Shown here: positions 25,728-35,325 of the stretch, piece after piece | Layout of the letters: every line of letters begins with the position of its first letter | How positions within the stretch are numbered: the first letter of the stretch is position 1 | NCBI GenBank assembly: GCA_900770195.1 | Contig: CAAGJI010000003.1 | Span: 47,426 to 111,425, forward strand | DNA length: 64,000 nt | Reading direction: 5' to 3' | Source of the DNA: Oscillospiraceae bacterium | Lineage (GTDB): Bacteria; Bacillota; Clostridia; Oscillospirales; Ruminococcaceae | Program-made: the position numbers and the translations under genes | The notes under the pieces: model-generated | Told to the model about the DNA's origin: nothing | The model's input: the letters and a program-made list of their open reading frames with translations, nothing else | The model's database searches: none

Positions 25728-26390
25728 ATGAAAAGAAAAATTGTGTTATGTATGGCATTTATCATCGCAGCAATACCCGAATTTTACGGTTGTCAGTCTG
25801 TTTTTTTAAAAAACGATTCTGAAACTTTAACCACTTCATCTGTTTTGTCAGATGAAACAATTTCACAAACAGAATATGAAAACAGCATAGATGAAAATAT
25901 TTCGTTTTTCTATCAGAAAGATTCAAGGTGGGAAGATGATAATCTTGGCGATTCAAAATATAAAATGAATGATTCAGGCTGTCTAACCTGCTGTGTTGCA
26001 TCAGTTCTTGCTATGAGCGGATATTTGTCAGATGACTTACCCGAAAATTATAATGCAGGAGATGTAAACAAATATTTTTCTGAAAATAATGTTTATGACA
26101 GTGAAGGAAATATGCTTTGGGAAAAACTTGAAAATCTGACGGGCTTTACTGTTGAAAAAACAGAAAAAGGTGACATAAGCGAAGATTTGCTTGACAGCTA
26201 TTTAAACAGCGGCTGTTATCCTGTTATAAGAGTTCGTGTAAACGGCAATGGAAATTATCATTATGTTTTAATTACAGACAAGCGTGACGGTGAATACAGA
26301 TGTATGGACCCGCTTTGCAGTGAAAACAATACAGTACCAATATCACAGTTTAAAAATAAAATATATGCTGTGAGATGTCTTGTTAAGTAG
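25728..26390 (+). CDS. C39-like cysteine peptidase lipoprotein
   Basis: 220 residues. A lipoprotein-type signal ends in a plausible lipobox (FYGC, Cys22). The mature part matches the Peptidase_C39_2 family: FFYQKDSRW near the start, catalytic Cys in DSGCLTCCVASVLAM, His in NYHYVLITD, and Asp in MDPL. Without an ABC transporter partner it is not a bacteriocin leader peptidase; the substrate is unknown. MscS follows after 27 bases. Confidence 0.82.
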   Translation: MKRKIVLCMAFIIAAIPEFYGCQSVFLKNDSETLTTSSVLSDETISQTEYENSIDENISFFYQKDSRWEDDNLGDSKYKMNDSGCLTCCVASVLAMSGYLSDDLPENYNAGDVNKYFSENNVYDSEGNMLWEKLENLTGFTVEKTEKGDISEDLLDSYLNSGCYPVIRVRVNGNGNYHYVLITDKRDGEYRCMDPLCSENNTVPISQFKNKIYAVRCLVK

Positions 26391-26417
26391 ATTAAAAAAA
26401 CGAAGGGAGTTTTTAAG

Positions 26418-27329
26418 TTGATTGAAGAAACAACTAATGCCATTACGACGGCAATTGCAGATTCAACAGAAGAAACAACAAATATTCTTGAAGTAACAGC
26501 ACAGACAACAAAAGAAAATATAAGTCATGTTAATAAAATGCTGTCAGCTTTGCTTGACTTTATCGGTTCAATGCTGCCATCGTTTATATTTGCTGTAATT
26601 GTTCTTGCAATTGGAATTTTATTATCAAAAATCGCTCTGAAAATAGTTGCGAAAGCACTTAAAAGAACAAAAATAGACCCTACAGTATGCGGTTTTGTAA
26701 GGTCGCTTGTTAAGATAATTTTATATGTGATAGTTTTTGTTATATTCCTGTCGCTTATAAATGTTCCTATGACATCGATAATAACAATTCTTGGTACGGC
26801 AGGTCTTGCAGTAGGTCTTGCAGTTAAAGACAGTTTGTCGAACGTCGCAGGCGGATTTATAATTCTTTTTGCAAAGCCTCTTAAAGCAGGAGATGTTATT
26901 GAATTTAATAATGTTACGGGAAAAGTTCAGAAAGTAGGCATTTTTTACACAACACTTATCACATATGACAACGCAACGGTTTATATTCCGAACGGAAAAG
27001 TATCAGAAGGACAGATAATAAATTATTCTGAACAGGATATAAGACGTGTTGACCTTGAATTTTCTGTTTCATACAGTGAAGATATAGACAAGGTTAAAAA
27101 TGTTCTTAAAAATATCGTTGATAATTGCGATAAAATACTTAAAGACCCATCGTGTGATATATTTCTTGCAAGACACGACGACAGTGCTATAGTATTTTAT
27201 GTAAGACCATGGGTTAAAACAGAGGATTACTGGACGGTTGATTTTTATATGAAAGAAGAAGTTAAAAGGGAATTTGATAAAAACAATATTGAAATACCAT
27301 TCAATCAGCTTGATGTACATAATGTTTAA
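26418..27329 (+). CDS. MscS-family mechanosensitive channel
   Basis: 303 residues from a TTG start behind AAGGGAG; no ATG fits. Three membrane helices (about 45-75, 90-115, 120-150) precede the pore-lining stretch LGTAGLAVGLAVKDSLSNVAGGF, then the beta domain (FAKPLKAGDVIEF) and a C-terminal alpha/beta domain. Releases solutes on hypo-osmotic shock. The N-terminal 40 residues are acidic and Thr/Glu-rich. Confidence 0.93.
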   Translation: MIEETTNAITTAIADSTEETTNILEVTAQTTKENISHVNKMLSALLDFIGSMLPSFIFAVIVLAIGILLSKIALKIVAKALKRTKIDPTVCGFVRSLVKIILYVIVFVIFLSLINVPMTSIITILGTAGLAVGLAVKDSLSNVAGGFIILFAKPLKAGDVIEFNNVTGKVQKVGIFYTTLITYDNATVYIPNGKVSEGQIINYSEQDIRRVDLEFSVSYSEDIDKVKNVLKNIVDNCDKILKDPSCDIFLARHDDSAIVFYVRPWVKTEDYWTVDFYMKEEVKREFDKNNIEIPFNQLDVHNV

Positions 27330-27350
27330 ACTAAAAAGAAGGGATATTTT

Positions 27351-28133
27351 ATGAAAAAAGTAGCGGCATTTGCGGCAGTATTGTCTGTTTTGTGCGTATC
27401 AACAGCTTGCGGAACAAAAATAGAAAATACAGAACCCAAAAAAGAAACAGAAAGCACATTATTAACAGAAGAAAGCACAGATACAACTGTTTTAAGTGAA
27501 ACTGAAACAAAAGCAGATACAACAGCAGTTTTAACAACATCAACAACTGTTTCAACAACAGCTGTCACCACCACAACAACACAAGTTTCAACAACATCTG
27601 AAAAAGAATCTGAAACCGTAAAAAATGAAACCACCACAAAAGCGGAAACATCATCATATAAATACAGTCTTTCAGACAGCGAACTTATTTCAAAGGCACA
27701 AAGTATGTTTGATGAGGCAGTAAGTGTTTATGACAAATTTATATATGACGGTGCATACCAGACAGATGATTCAGAACTTTATTTTTCAGATAATGGCGAA
27801 AGTATGCTTAAAATAACAGACCCGTCCGTTACAAGTGTTGAAGATGTTGTTAATGATTATGAAAAATATTTCAGTGAAAAATATGAAGACCCTGTTCCTA
27901 TGTGTTATATTGAATCAGATGGAAATGTTTATTATATACAGTCTGACAGAGGAAGTGATGCTTCGTATGTTTCAACAACAATAACGGGAATAACCAAAAA
28001 AACAGATGATGAAGTATTTTTCACAGCTGTTTCATCATACAATGACGGAACGACAAAAGAAAATACATACTCGCTTGTTTATGGTGAAAACGGAGTGGAA
28101 TGGAAAACCGGAAAATTCAAACTTCCAAACTGA
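27351..28133 (+). CDS. Thr-rich lipoprotein, unknown
   Basis: 260 residues. Signal with lipobox VSTAC (Cys20), then about 80 residues of Thr/Glu/Ser-rich linker, then a compact domain from about residue 100 (SDSELISKAQSMFDEAVSVYDKF...) rich in Tyr, Asp and Ser. It resembles lipoproteins with small beta-rich domains but I recognise no family. Only 21 bases separate it from MscS, so the three genes may form one transcript. Confidence 0.75.
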   Translation: MKKVAAFAAVLSVLCVSTACGTKIENTEPKKETESTLLTEESTDTTVLSETETKADTTAVLTTSTTVSTTAVTTTTTQVSTTSEKESETVKNETTTKAETSSYKYSLSDSELISKAQSMFDEAVSVYDKFIYDGAYQTDDSELYFSDNGESMLKITDPSVTSVEDVVNDYEKYFSEKYEDPVPMCYIESDGNVYYIQSDRGSDASYVSTTITGITKKTDDEVFFTAVSSYNDGTTKENTYSLVYGENGVEWKTGKFKLPN

Positions 28134-28164
28134 TAAAAATATTATATTATTAAGTAAAAAACTA

Positions 28165-28193
28165 TTGAAATATGCGTTGAAAAATGATATAAT
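28165..28193 (+). promoter_or_regulatory. Promoter of dapF-dapL
   Basis: TTGAAA at 28165-28170, 17-base spacer, TATAAT at 28188-28193, 56 bases before dapF. Confidence 0.8.
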
Positions 28194-28248
28194 AAATATG
28201 ATAATGGTTTTTAACCTGTTATTGAATGAAAAATGGGAGGATAAATGT

Positions 28249-29103
28249 ATGCTTAATTTTACTAAGATGCATGGTATCGGCAATGACTATATTTATGTGA
28301 ATTGCTTTAAAGAAAAGGTAAACAATCCTGAAAAGCTCTCTATATTTATAAGTGACCGCCATTTTGGTGTCGGTTCTGACGGACTTGTTCTTATTATGCC
28401 GTCTGACAAGGCGGATTTCAGAATGAGAATTTTCAATGCTGACGGAAGCGAAGCTATGATGTGCGGAAATGCCACAAGATGCATAGGCAAATATGTTTAT
28501 GATATGGGACTTACAGATAAAACAGAGGTTTCACTTGAAACAAATTCAGGTATAAAGTATCTGAGATTATTTGTAAAAGACGGAAAAGTTGAAAGTGTAA
28601 CTGTTGATATGGGCAAAGCTGTACTTGATGCAAGAAGCATACCTATTGACGCTGACGGTGAAACTTATGTTAATCAGCCTATAACAGTTGACGGAAAAGA
28701 CCTCAGAGTAACATGTGTATCGATGGGAAATCCCCACGCTGTTTATTATGTTGATGATACAGAATCGCTTGACCTTGAAAAAATAGGAAGCAGTTTTGAA
28801 AATCATAAGCTTTTCCCGAACAGAGTAAACACAGAGTTTATAAAAGTAATTGAAAGAAACGTTTTACAGATGAGAGTCTGGGAACGTGGAAGCGGTGAAA
28901 CATGGGCTTGCGGTACAGGTGCGTGTGCATCAGTAGTTGCGTCAGTTCTTAATGGTTACTGCGACTATGATAAGGAAGTACTTGTTCATTTAAGAGGCGG
29001 CGACCTTCGCATAACATATCAGAAAGACGGTACTGTTATAATGAACGGACCTGCGACACTTGTTTTCAACGGTACAATTGACGTTGATGATATAGACAAA
29101 TAA
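28249..29103 (+). CDS. dapF: Diaminopimelate epimerase
   Basis: 284 residues. Interconverts LL- and meso-diaminopimelate. The two catalytic cysteines are visible in EAMMCGNATRC and in WACGTGACASV. KMHGIGNDYIYV is the usual N-terminus, which with the GGGAGG site supports the ATG at 28249; longer upstream frames run over the promoter. Pairs with dapL, the enzyme of the preceding step. Confidence 0.97.
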   Translation: MLNFTKMHGIGNDYIYVNCFKEKVNNPEKLSIFISDRHFGVGSDGLVLIMPSDKADFRMRIFNADGSEAMMCGNATRCIGKYVYDMGLTDKTEVSLETNSGIKYLRLFVKDGKVESVTVDMGKAVLDARSIPIDADGETYVNQPITVDGKDLRVTCVSMGNPHAVYYVDDTESLDLEKIGSSFENHKLFPNRVNTEFIKVIERNVLQMRVWERGSGETWACGTGACASVVASVLNGYCDYDKEVLVHLRGGDLRITYQKDGTVIMNGPATLVFNGTIDVDDIDK

Positions 29104-29129
29104 ATCATAAGAAAGGAATGGTAGAGAAA

Positions 29130-30347
29130 ATGCCATCAATCAATGAAAATTTTTTAAAGCTTGAAAAAAACTATCTTTTTGTTAACATTGCAAAGAAAGT
29201 AAATGCATATCTTGCAGCAAATCCAAATCCTGCCCCTGACAAAACACTTATCAGAATGGGTATAGGTGATGTTACACTTCCTCTTGCACCTTGCACAGTT
29301 GAAGCAATGAAAAAGGGTGCTGATGAAATGGGTGTTGCTGAAACATTCAGAGGCTATGAAGACAGCGGTTCAGGATATGATTTTCTTAAAAAAGCAATAG
29401 CAGGATACTATGCAAAGAGAAATGTTTCGCTTGAACTTGATGAAATAAAAGTAAATGATGGTGCAAAGAGTGACTGCGGAAATATCGTTGATATTTTCGG
29501 AAACGACAACGTTATTCTTGTAACAGACCCTGCATATCCTGTTTATGTTGATTCAAACAGAATGAGCGGAAGAAAAATTATATATGCTGATTCAACACCT
29601 GAAAACGGTTTTGCAGCTATGCCTGACTATTCAGTACACGCTGATATAATTTATCTCTGTTCACCAAACAATCCTACAGGTTCAGTTTATACAAAGGAAG
29701 AACTTGCAGAATGGGTTAAATATGCAAAGGAAAATGATGCATTTATTATATTTGATGCAGCTTATGAAGCATTTATTACACAGGAAAATGTTCCTCACAG
29801 CATTTATGAAGTGGAAGGTGCAAAAGAAGTTGCAATTGAAATGTGTTCACTTTCAAAAACAGCAGGATTTACAGGTGTAAGATGTGGTTATACAATTGTT
29901 CCTCTTGCACTTAAAACAAAGGCATCAGATGGCACAGAAGTTTCAATTGCACAGCTTTGGGCAAGAAGACAGGGAAGTAAATTTAACGGCGTTTCATATC
30001 CTGTACAGTGTGCAGCAGCAGCTGTTTTCACAGATGAAGGTTTAAAGCAGGTGCATAAAAATATTTCATACTATCAGGAAAATGCACATATTATAGGTGC
30101 AGCAATGGACGAACTTGGAATTAAATATACAGGCGGAGTAAATTCACCATATATTTGGTTACAGTGTCCGAACGGTATGGACAGCTGGGAATTTTTCGAT
30201 TATCTTCTTAATGAAATTGCGGTTGTCGGAACACCTGGTTCAGGTTTTGGCAAGAATGGCGAAGGCTGGTTCAGACTTACAGCTTTCGGCAACAGAGAAA
30301 AGACAATCGAAGCTATGGAAAGACTCAAAAAGTTACTTAAAAAGTAA
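29130..30347 (+). CDS. dapL: LL-diaminopimelate aminotransferase
   Basis: 405 residues, PLP-dependent class I/II aminotransferase that makes LL-diaminopimelate from tetrahydrodipicolinate in one step. N-terminal LKLEKNYLF, IGDVTLPL, ETFRGYEDSGSGYDFL, the Asp of FDAAYEAF, and the PLP lysine in CSLSKTAGFTGVRCGY support the family. The start at 29130 is preferred because the GAAAGGA site abuts the earlier ATG at 29118. It lies 26 bases behind dapF. Confidence 0.95.
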   Translation: MPSINENFLKLEKNYLFVNIAKKVNAYLAANPNPAPDKTLIRMGIGDVTLPLAPCTVEAMKKGADEMGVAETFRGYEDSGSGYDFLKKAIAGYYAKRNVSLELDEIKVNDGAKSDCGNIVDIFGNDNVILVTDPAYPVYVDSNRMSGRKIIYADSTPENGFAAMPDYSVHADIIYLCSPNNPTGSVYTKEELAEWVKYAKENDAFIIFDAAYEAFITQENVPHSIYEVEGAKEVAIEMCSLSKTAGFTGVRCGYTIVPLALKTKASDGTEVSIAQLWARRQGSKFNGVSYPVQCAAAAVFTDEGLKQVHKNISYYQENAHIIGAAMDELGIKYTGGVNSPYIWLQCPNGMDSWEFFDYLLNEIAVVGTPGSGFGKNGEGWFRLTAFGNREKTIEAMERLKKLLKK

Positions 30348-30363
30348 GATTTAAAATAAAAAG

Positions 30364-30391
30364 CGGGGCTGTTTCGGCAGTCCTGTTTTTA
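30364..30391 (+). terminator. Weak terminator after dapL
   Basis: GGGCTG/CAGTCC stem (one G-U pair), small loop, then TGTTTTT. Confidence 0.5.
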
Positions 30392-30413
30392 TATCTGAAA
30401 AGAGGAGAACAAA

Positions 30414-31385
30414 ATGAACATAGACAAAACGCAAAATCCGAAATTTTTAAATGATTATCTTATGTATATTTCAGTCACAAAAGGACTTTCACCAAGGACT
30501 GTAAACGAATATTATTTTGATATAAGATTATTTTTGCGTTATCTTGTTATGATGGATAAAGGACTTGAAGATTCAAAAGTTCTTGAAGAATTAAGTATAA
30601 AAGATATAACAATTGAAAGAATTAATCAGGTGAAGCTTGAAGATTTTTATAATTATCTTTATTATATACAGCGTGAAAGAGATAACAACGCAAGGGCAAG
30701 AGGCAGAAAAGTTTCTGCACTTAAAAGTCTTTTCAAATATCTTTATAAAAATGTGGGACTTATAGACCAGAATCCTGCGGATAAAATAGAACTTCCTGTT
30801 CAGAAAAAATCTTTGCCAAAATATTTGCAGCTTGATGAATGTCAAAAATTACTTGACTCACTTAACAGACACTCATCAGCAAGAGATTATTGCATAATAG
30901 TTTTGTTTTTAAATTGCGGAATGCGATTAAGCGAACTTGTAGGAATAGATATAACTGATATTTCATTTGAAGAAATGCGAATGAGAGTTCTTGGAAAGGG
31001 AAACAAAGAAAGGTATGTGTTTTTAAATAAATCCTGTATATCGGCGATAAATGCATATCTTGCAGTAAGAAAAAAGTCTGAAACCGATTGCAAGGCTTTG
31101 TTTTTAAGTTCAAGAGGGTCAAGAATAAGCAAAAGAAGAGTTCAGCAGATAGTCGAAACAGCCTTGAAAGATGCAGACCTTGGAAACAGAGGACTTTCAA
31201 CACATAAATTGCGACATACTGCCGCAACTCTTATGTATACATATGGCGGTGCCGATATGATGACTTTAAAAGAAATTTTAGGTCACGAAAGCACTTCGAC
31301 AACCGAAATTTACACACATATTTCAAATGATTCACTAAGAAATATTGCAGAGTCTATGCCGTTTGAACCTAAAAAAGATAAATAA
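30414..31385 (+). CDS. Tyrosine recombinase, XerC/XerD type
   Basis: 323 residues. N-terminal SAM-like core-binding domain (about 10-110), then the catalytic domain with Arg in NCGMRLSELVG, Lys region GKGNKERYV, HKLRHTAATLMY, and GHESTSTTEIYTH with the nucleophile Tyr. Length and lack of linked mobile genes suggest a chromosome-dimer resolution enzyme. XerC and XerD cannot be told apart here. AGGAG precedes the ATG. Confidence 0.9.
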   Translation: MNIDKTQNPKFLNDYLMYISVTKGLSPRTVNEYYFDIRLFLRYLVMMDKGLEDSKVLEELSIKDITIERINQVKLEDFYNYLYYIQRERDNNARARGRKVSALKSLFKYLYKNVGLIDQNPADKIELPVQKKSLPKYLQLDECQKLLDSLNRHSSARDYCIIVLFLNCGMRLSELVGIDITDISFEEMRMRVLGKGNKERYVFLNKSCISAINAYLAVRKKSETDCKALFLSSRGSRISKRRVQQIVETALKDADLGNRGLSTHKLRHTAATLMYTYGGADMMTLKEILGHESTSTTEIYTHISNDSLRNIAESMPFEPKKDK

Positions 31386-31395
31386 TAAAATAAAA

Positions 31396-31436
31396 ATCCC
31401 GTATCAAAATGATACGGGATAAATTTTTTATTTAAA
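31396..31436. terminator. Bidirectional terminator between convergent genes
   Basis: Perfect 11-bp stem ATCCCGTATCA/TGATACGGGAT with a 3-base loop, T-rich on the right and A-rich on the left, between the recombinase and the VanY-like gene. Confidence 0.9.
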
Positions 31437-32453
31437 TCAGTTTGTTACAGTAACAATGAAACCGTCTGAATTGTTTCCTGAAATTTCATACTGACTGTTT
31501 TCAGGAATCTGAACAGGTGTTGAACCGCTTTCAGATGCTGCAACATAATAAACAAGGTAAGAAGAACCATCAGCACCGCTTATTGTAAGAGGTGATTCAA
31601 ATGAATAATCTTTTATAAATGTTTCGTATTCTTCAAGGCACATATCGTTCTGATACATATAAAGTGAATGAGGAACACCAACATATCTGTAGATATAAGT
31701 TATTTCTGATTCGCCTGTCTGTTCATCTTTTCCTTCAGGGTATCTCTGAATGAAGCCGTATTCAGCAGCGTGTTCTTTTATCCATGAATAATCGCCTTCA
31801 GGTTTATAGTAGTCTGAAGTTCCGTCTGAACTGAATATTGCCATTGAGAAAGTTCTTCCCGAATGATATTCTGAATAACCTGCGGCAGTTGAAGCTGAAC
31901 CTGAAGAATATTTTTCCTGTTGTTCATCATATGTTCTGTAAGCGGAAATTATTCTTATATCTGAAATTCCTGTTTCAGTGTTGAAAGCTTCCATCATATC
32001 ATTAAGATGATTGATAGTGTTTTTATCAAGCGAAATAACGAGGTCTGAAGTTGTGTAGTAGTCGTTTTTAAGGTCTGCAATAGGAGTGATTTCAACATCA
32101 CCATCAACAAATTCATAAGGATTTGAACCGTCAATCAAAACGAGATTTCCGCAATTCACATCATCTGAATTCATTGAAACAGTTTTTGCAGAAATGGCAG
32201 CGGAAGTTTCAACTGATGCATTTTCTGTTTCAGATACAGCTTCTGTTGAAGCCTCTGTTGTTTTGGGAGTGTTTTTCGGGGTTTTGTCTTTTGACTTTCC
32301 GCAAGATTTCGCACATGAACAAATAAGCACAACAAGGACAACTATTATAACTAAGCAGGCAACAATTCTGTCGATTCTTATGTTATATGTTTTATTGTTC
32401 TTCTTATAGCGGTATGTCGCTTTCGGAAGCCCTTTTTTCTTTTCGTCTTTCAT
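31437..32453 (-). CDS. VanY-like membrane protein with altered zinc ligands
   Basis: 338 residues. Short basic N-terminus, one membrane helix (about 28-47), an acidic Ser/Thr/Glu linker, and from about 110 a domain that follows VanY/M15B carboxypeptidases: LNDMMEAF...IRIISAYRTYDEQQ and DYSWIKEHAAEYGFIQRYPEGK. The zinc motifs are altered: SEHxxGxAxD reads SEYHSGRTFS, and ExWHxRYVG reads ITYIYRYVG, so the expected His, Asp and His ligands are Tyr, Ser and Ile. It is probably a non-catalytic wall-binding or scaffold protein. A C-terminal extension of about 55 residues is beta-rich. It faces a class A PBP gene. Confidence 0.8.
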   Translation of the reverse strand: MKDEKKKGLPKATYRYKKNNKTYNIRIDRIVACLVIIVVLVVLICSCAKSCGKSKDKTPKNTPKTTEASTEAVSETENASVETSAAISAKTVSMNSDDVNCGNLVLIDGSNPYEFVDGDVEITPIADLKNDYYTTSDLVISLDKNTINHLNDMMEAFNTETGISDIRIISAYRTYDEQQEKYSSGSASTAAGYSEYHSGRTFSMAIFSSDGTSDYYKPEGDYSWIKEHAAEYGFIQRYPEGKDEQTGESEITYIYRYVGVPHSLYMYQNDMCLEEYETFIKDYSFESPLTISGADGSSYLVYYVAASESGSTPVQIPENSQYEISGNNSDGFIVTVTN

Positions 32454-32503
32454 TTCTGTTTGTTCCTTTCTTTTAGCCTTATGGCTTTTTATATCTGATA
32501 ACT

Positions 32504-32532
32504 ATAATACCATATTTTTTTGTGTTTGTAAA
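32504..32532 (-). promoter_or_regulatory. Promoter of the VanY-like gene
   Basis: Minus strand: TTTACA at 32527-32532, 17-base spacer, TATTAT at 32504-32509. Confidence 0.65.
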
Positions 32533-32624
32533 TACTTTTTTTCGATTTTTGCAGACTTTTTCAAAATTATGCCGATTTTTCAAAGGTGTTTGGATAAAAA
32601 CATATAAAAAAATCAGTATTTTGC

Positions 32625-32653
32625 TTTACATTCAGGCAGATATGTGGTATAAT
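32625..32653 (+). promoter_or_regulatory. Promoter of the class A PBP gene
   Basis: TTTACA at 32625-32630, 17-base spacer, TATAAT at 32648-32653. Confidence 0.75.
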
Positions 32654-32725
32654 AAACAGTGTATATGTTAATTGAAATACAGACAGTTTTATCTGTATAT
32701 GTGATAAAAAGCAAAGGAAAAAGCA

Positions 32726-35311
32726 ATGAACGAAAATAAAAACAAAGACAGAAGCAATTTTCAGGGATATTCTGAAAAAGCTATGGATGATTTTTTCAGC
32801 GGTAAAAGAGATTTTTCAGATGATGTTGAAAATATAAAAGTTACGGCACCGCCGAAAAAAAAGTCTAAAAAAGTGACGAAATCAAAGGGTTTCAGAAAAT
32901 TTATGACAGGTGTTTTCACATTTTTGATTTCGATTTTTCTTATATTTGTTATAACAGGAACAATTGTATCGGCAGCACTTACTTTTTATGTTATAGATTT
33001 TATGGATGATACAGCAGATGTTACAATTGAAGAACTTGAACTTACTTACAACACATATGTTTATGCTTATAACAGCGATGAGGAACTTGTTAAACTTTAT
33101 GAAGTTTCAAATGGCGGAAACCAGAGTATTCCTGTTGAAATAGATGATTTACCCCAGTACGTCAGGGATGCGTTTGTATACACGGAAGATGAAAGATTTT
33201 ATAATCATGATGGTGTTGACTATAAAAGAACATTTTCTGCATTTTTGAATATGTTTATGCATTTTTATAATACAAATCAGGGTGGTTCGACAATAACTCA
33301 GCAGCTTATAAAAAATATAACAGGCGATGATGAACAGTCTCCTTCACGAAAAATAAGGGAAATTTTCCGTGCAATGCAGCTTGAAAAGCGTTATTCAAAA
33401 GATGAAATACTTGTTTCATATCTTAATTATATAGGCTTTGGCGGTTCAACGATAGGTATAGAAGCGGCATCTGAAAAATATTTTGGAAAACATGTCAAAG
33501 ACCTTGATGTTGCAGAAGCGGCATCTCTTGCAGCTATTCCAAAAAGTCCTAATACTTATAATCCTTTTGCTGATAAAAAAGCAAATAAGGAACGTCAGGA
33601 ATATGTTTTAAAAAAAATGTATGAAAATGGTGCAATTTCTTATGACAAATATCAGGAGTCGATACACGAACACCTTATATTTACAGATTCAGATGAATAT
33701 CATAAATTTGAAGACCCGAATGAACCTGAAGAAATAGACCTTTACGATTCATCACAGGCGACAACGTGGGTAGTTGACACAGCTATAAATGAATTTGCAG
33801 AGTACCTTTCACAAACATATAATCTTTCGCATTCAGAAGCAATTTCAAGAATAAACAGGGGTGGTTACCAGATATATACAACTGTTGACCTTGAAATGCA
33901 GGATTATGTTGAAAACAAATACAAAGATATAACAAACCTTATGGATTTGTCACTTGCACAGAAAACACTCGATGATGGCAGTGTTATAACTCCGCAGTCA
34001 GCGTTTATTTCAATGGACTATACAGGACAGATAAAATGCGTTGTGGGTGCAGTCGGAGCGAAAACGGAAAGTCTTTGCTGGAATTATGCGACAATGGAAC
34101 AAAGACAGCCGGGTTCAGCAATAAAACCTGTTTCAACATATGGTGCAGGAATTGAAAATGATGTGTTTGCGTGGGGAAGTAAAATACTTGACTATCCTAT
34201 TGAAGTAAATGGCGAATTATGGCCTACAAACTATTCAACAAACAGTTCAAAAATGAGTTACAGCAACAAAGAAGTAAATCTTTACTACGGACTTGAAAAG
34301 TCACTTAACACAATTTCAGCGAGAATATGCGAGGCACTTACACCAAATAAAGTATTTGCTTTTTCAACTGAAAAAATGGGACTTGACCTTCTTGATAAAT
34401 CAGAAGATGGAACAGCAACAGATAACGATTTATCTCCGCTTTCAGTTGGTGCTTTGTCTTATGGTGTAACGCTTGATAATCTTGTAAATGCATATGTTCC
34501 TTACGGAAATCTTGGAATGTACTATAAATCACATATTATAAGCAAGGTTGAACAGGGAAATCATGAACTTGTTTATGAAAATGACGGTTCACCATATCAG
34601 GCAGTAAGTGAAGATACAGCATATGTAATGAACAAGCTTCTTCAGAATGTTGTTAAAAACGGTACAGGTACAGCTGCACAGCTTCAGAATAAAACGGTTG
34701 CAGGCAAAACAGGTACAACACAGAACTGGAATGACCTTCTTTTTGTTGGTATGACAGAAGATTTCGTAAGTGGTGTATGGATTGGATACCCTGAACGTCA
34801 GCAGCTTTCAAAGAATATAAAATCTGCACAGGTATGGCAGAATGTTGTTGGCGGCTATGCTGATTCAATCGACAGCGGAGCGGAATATCCGAAAGATGAT
34901 AAAGTTATATGTGCCTATGTTTGCGAAAATACGGGTGATATAGCAACTGAAAGATGTCCGAAGGGTGAAGTCGGATATTGGAAAGAATCGAATGCACCTG
35001 TTTGTTCAAAGTGTGGTGGTTCAAAAATCTGTTATGCAAAGGAAGACGGAACACCTGTTGACTCATCTTTATATTATCAGAAATCATACAGTTATTCATC
35101 TACCAAAAAAACAACAGAAGATGAAGAAAATAATGATTCAAACAATTCAGGAAGTTCAAACAGCGAATCACAGGCAAATAATTATGAAAATAATTATAGT
35201 CAGGAAACAAAAAGCAATAACAGCGGAAATAATAATGATTCGGGAAATTCAGGAAATTCGGGAAGCAATGAAACAAAAGCAAATAATGAAAATAACGAAA
35301 ACGGACAATAA
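32726..35311 (+). CDS. Class A penicillin-binding protein
   Basis: 861 residues, bifunctional peptidoglycan glycosyltransferase and transpeptidase. Cytoplasmic basic N-terminus, one membrane helix (about 62-88), GT51 domain with TEDERFYNHDGVD and GGSTITQQLIKN, then a transpeptidase domain with SxxK in PGSAIKPVS, SxN in SLNTIS and KTG in AGKTGTTQNW. After it come a Cys-containing segment (CENTGDIATERC...CSKCGG) and about 90 residues of Asn/Ser/Gly-rich tail. Anchored outside the membrane. It is the first of three closely packed genes. Confidence 0.95.
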   Translation: MNENKNKDRSNFQGYSEKAMDDFFSGKRDFSDDVENIKVTAPPKKKSKKVTKSKGFRKFMTGVFTFLISIFLIFVITGTIVSAALTFYVIDFMDDTADVTIEELELTYNTYVYAYNSDEELVKLYEVSNGGNQSIPVEIDDLPQYVRDAFVYTEDERFYNHDGVDYKRTFSAFLNMFMHFYNTNQGGSTITQQLIKNITGDDEQSPSRKIREIFRAMQLEKRYSKDEILVSYLNYIGFGGSTIGIEAASEKYFGKHVKDLDVAEAASLAAIPKSPNTYNPFADKKANKERQEYVLKKMYENGAISYDKYQESIHEHLIFTDSDEYHKFEDPNEPEEIDLYDSSQATTWVVDTAINEFAEYLSQTYNLSHSEAISRINRGGYQIYTTVDLEMQDYVENKYKDITNLMDLSLAQKTLDDGSVITPQSAFISMDYTGQIKCVVGAVGAKTESLCWNYATMEQRQPGSAIKPVSTYGAGIENDVFAWGSKILDYPIEVNGELWPTNYSTNSSKMSYSNKEVNLYYGLEKSLNTISARICEALTPNKVFAFSTEKMGLDLLDKSEDGTATDNDLSPLSVGALSYGVTLDNLVNAYVPYGNLGMYYKSHIISKVEQGNHELVYENDGSPYQAVSEDTAYVMNKLLQNVVKNGTGTAAQLQNKTVAGKTGTTQNWNDLLFVGMTEDFVSGVWIGYPERQQLSKNIKSAQVWQNVVGGYADSIDSGAEYPKDDKVICAYVCENTGDIATERCPKGEVGYWKESNAPVCSKCGGSKICYAKEDGTPVDSSLYYQKSYSYSSTKKTTEDEENNDSNNSGSSNSESQANNYENNYSQETKSNNSGNNNDSGNSGNSGSNETKANNENNENGQ

Positions 35312-35325
35312 AGAGGTAAAAATAA

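Noticed and set aside
30414..31385. Tyrosine recombinase as evidence of a mobile element
   Set aside because: No attachment-site duplication, excisionase or cargo is nearby; housekeeping genes flank it, so a Xer role is more likely.
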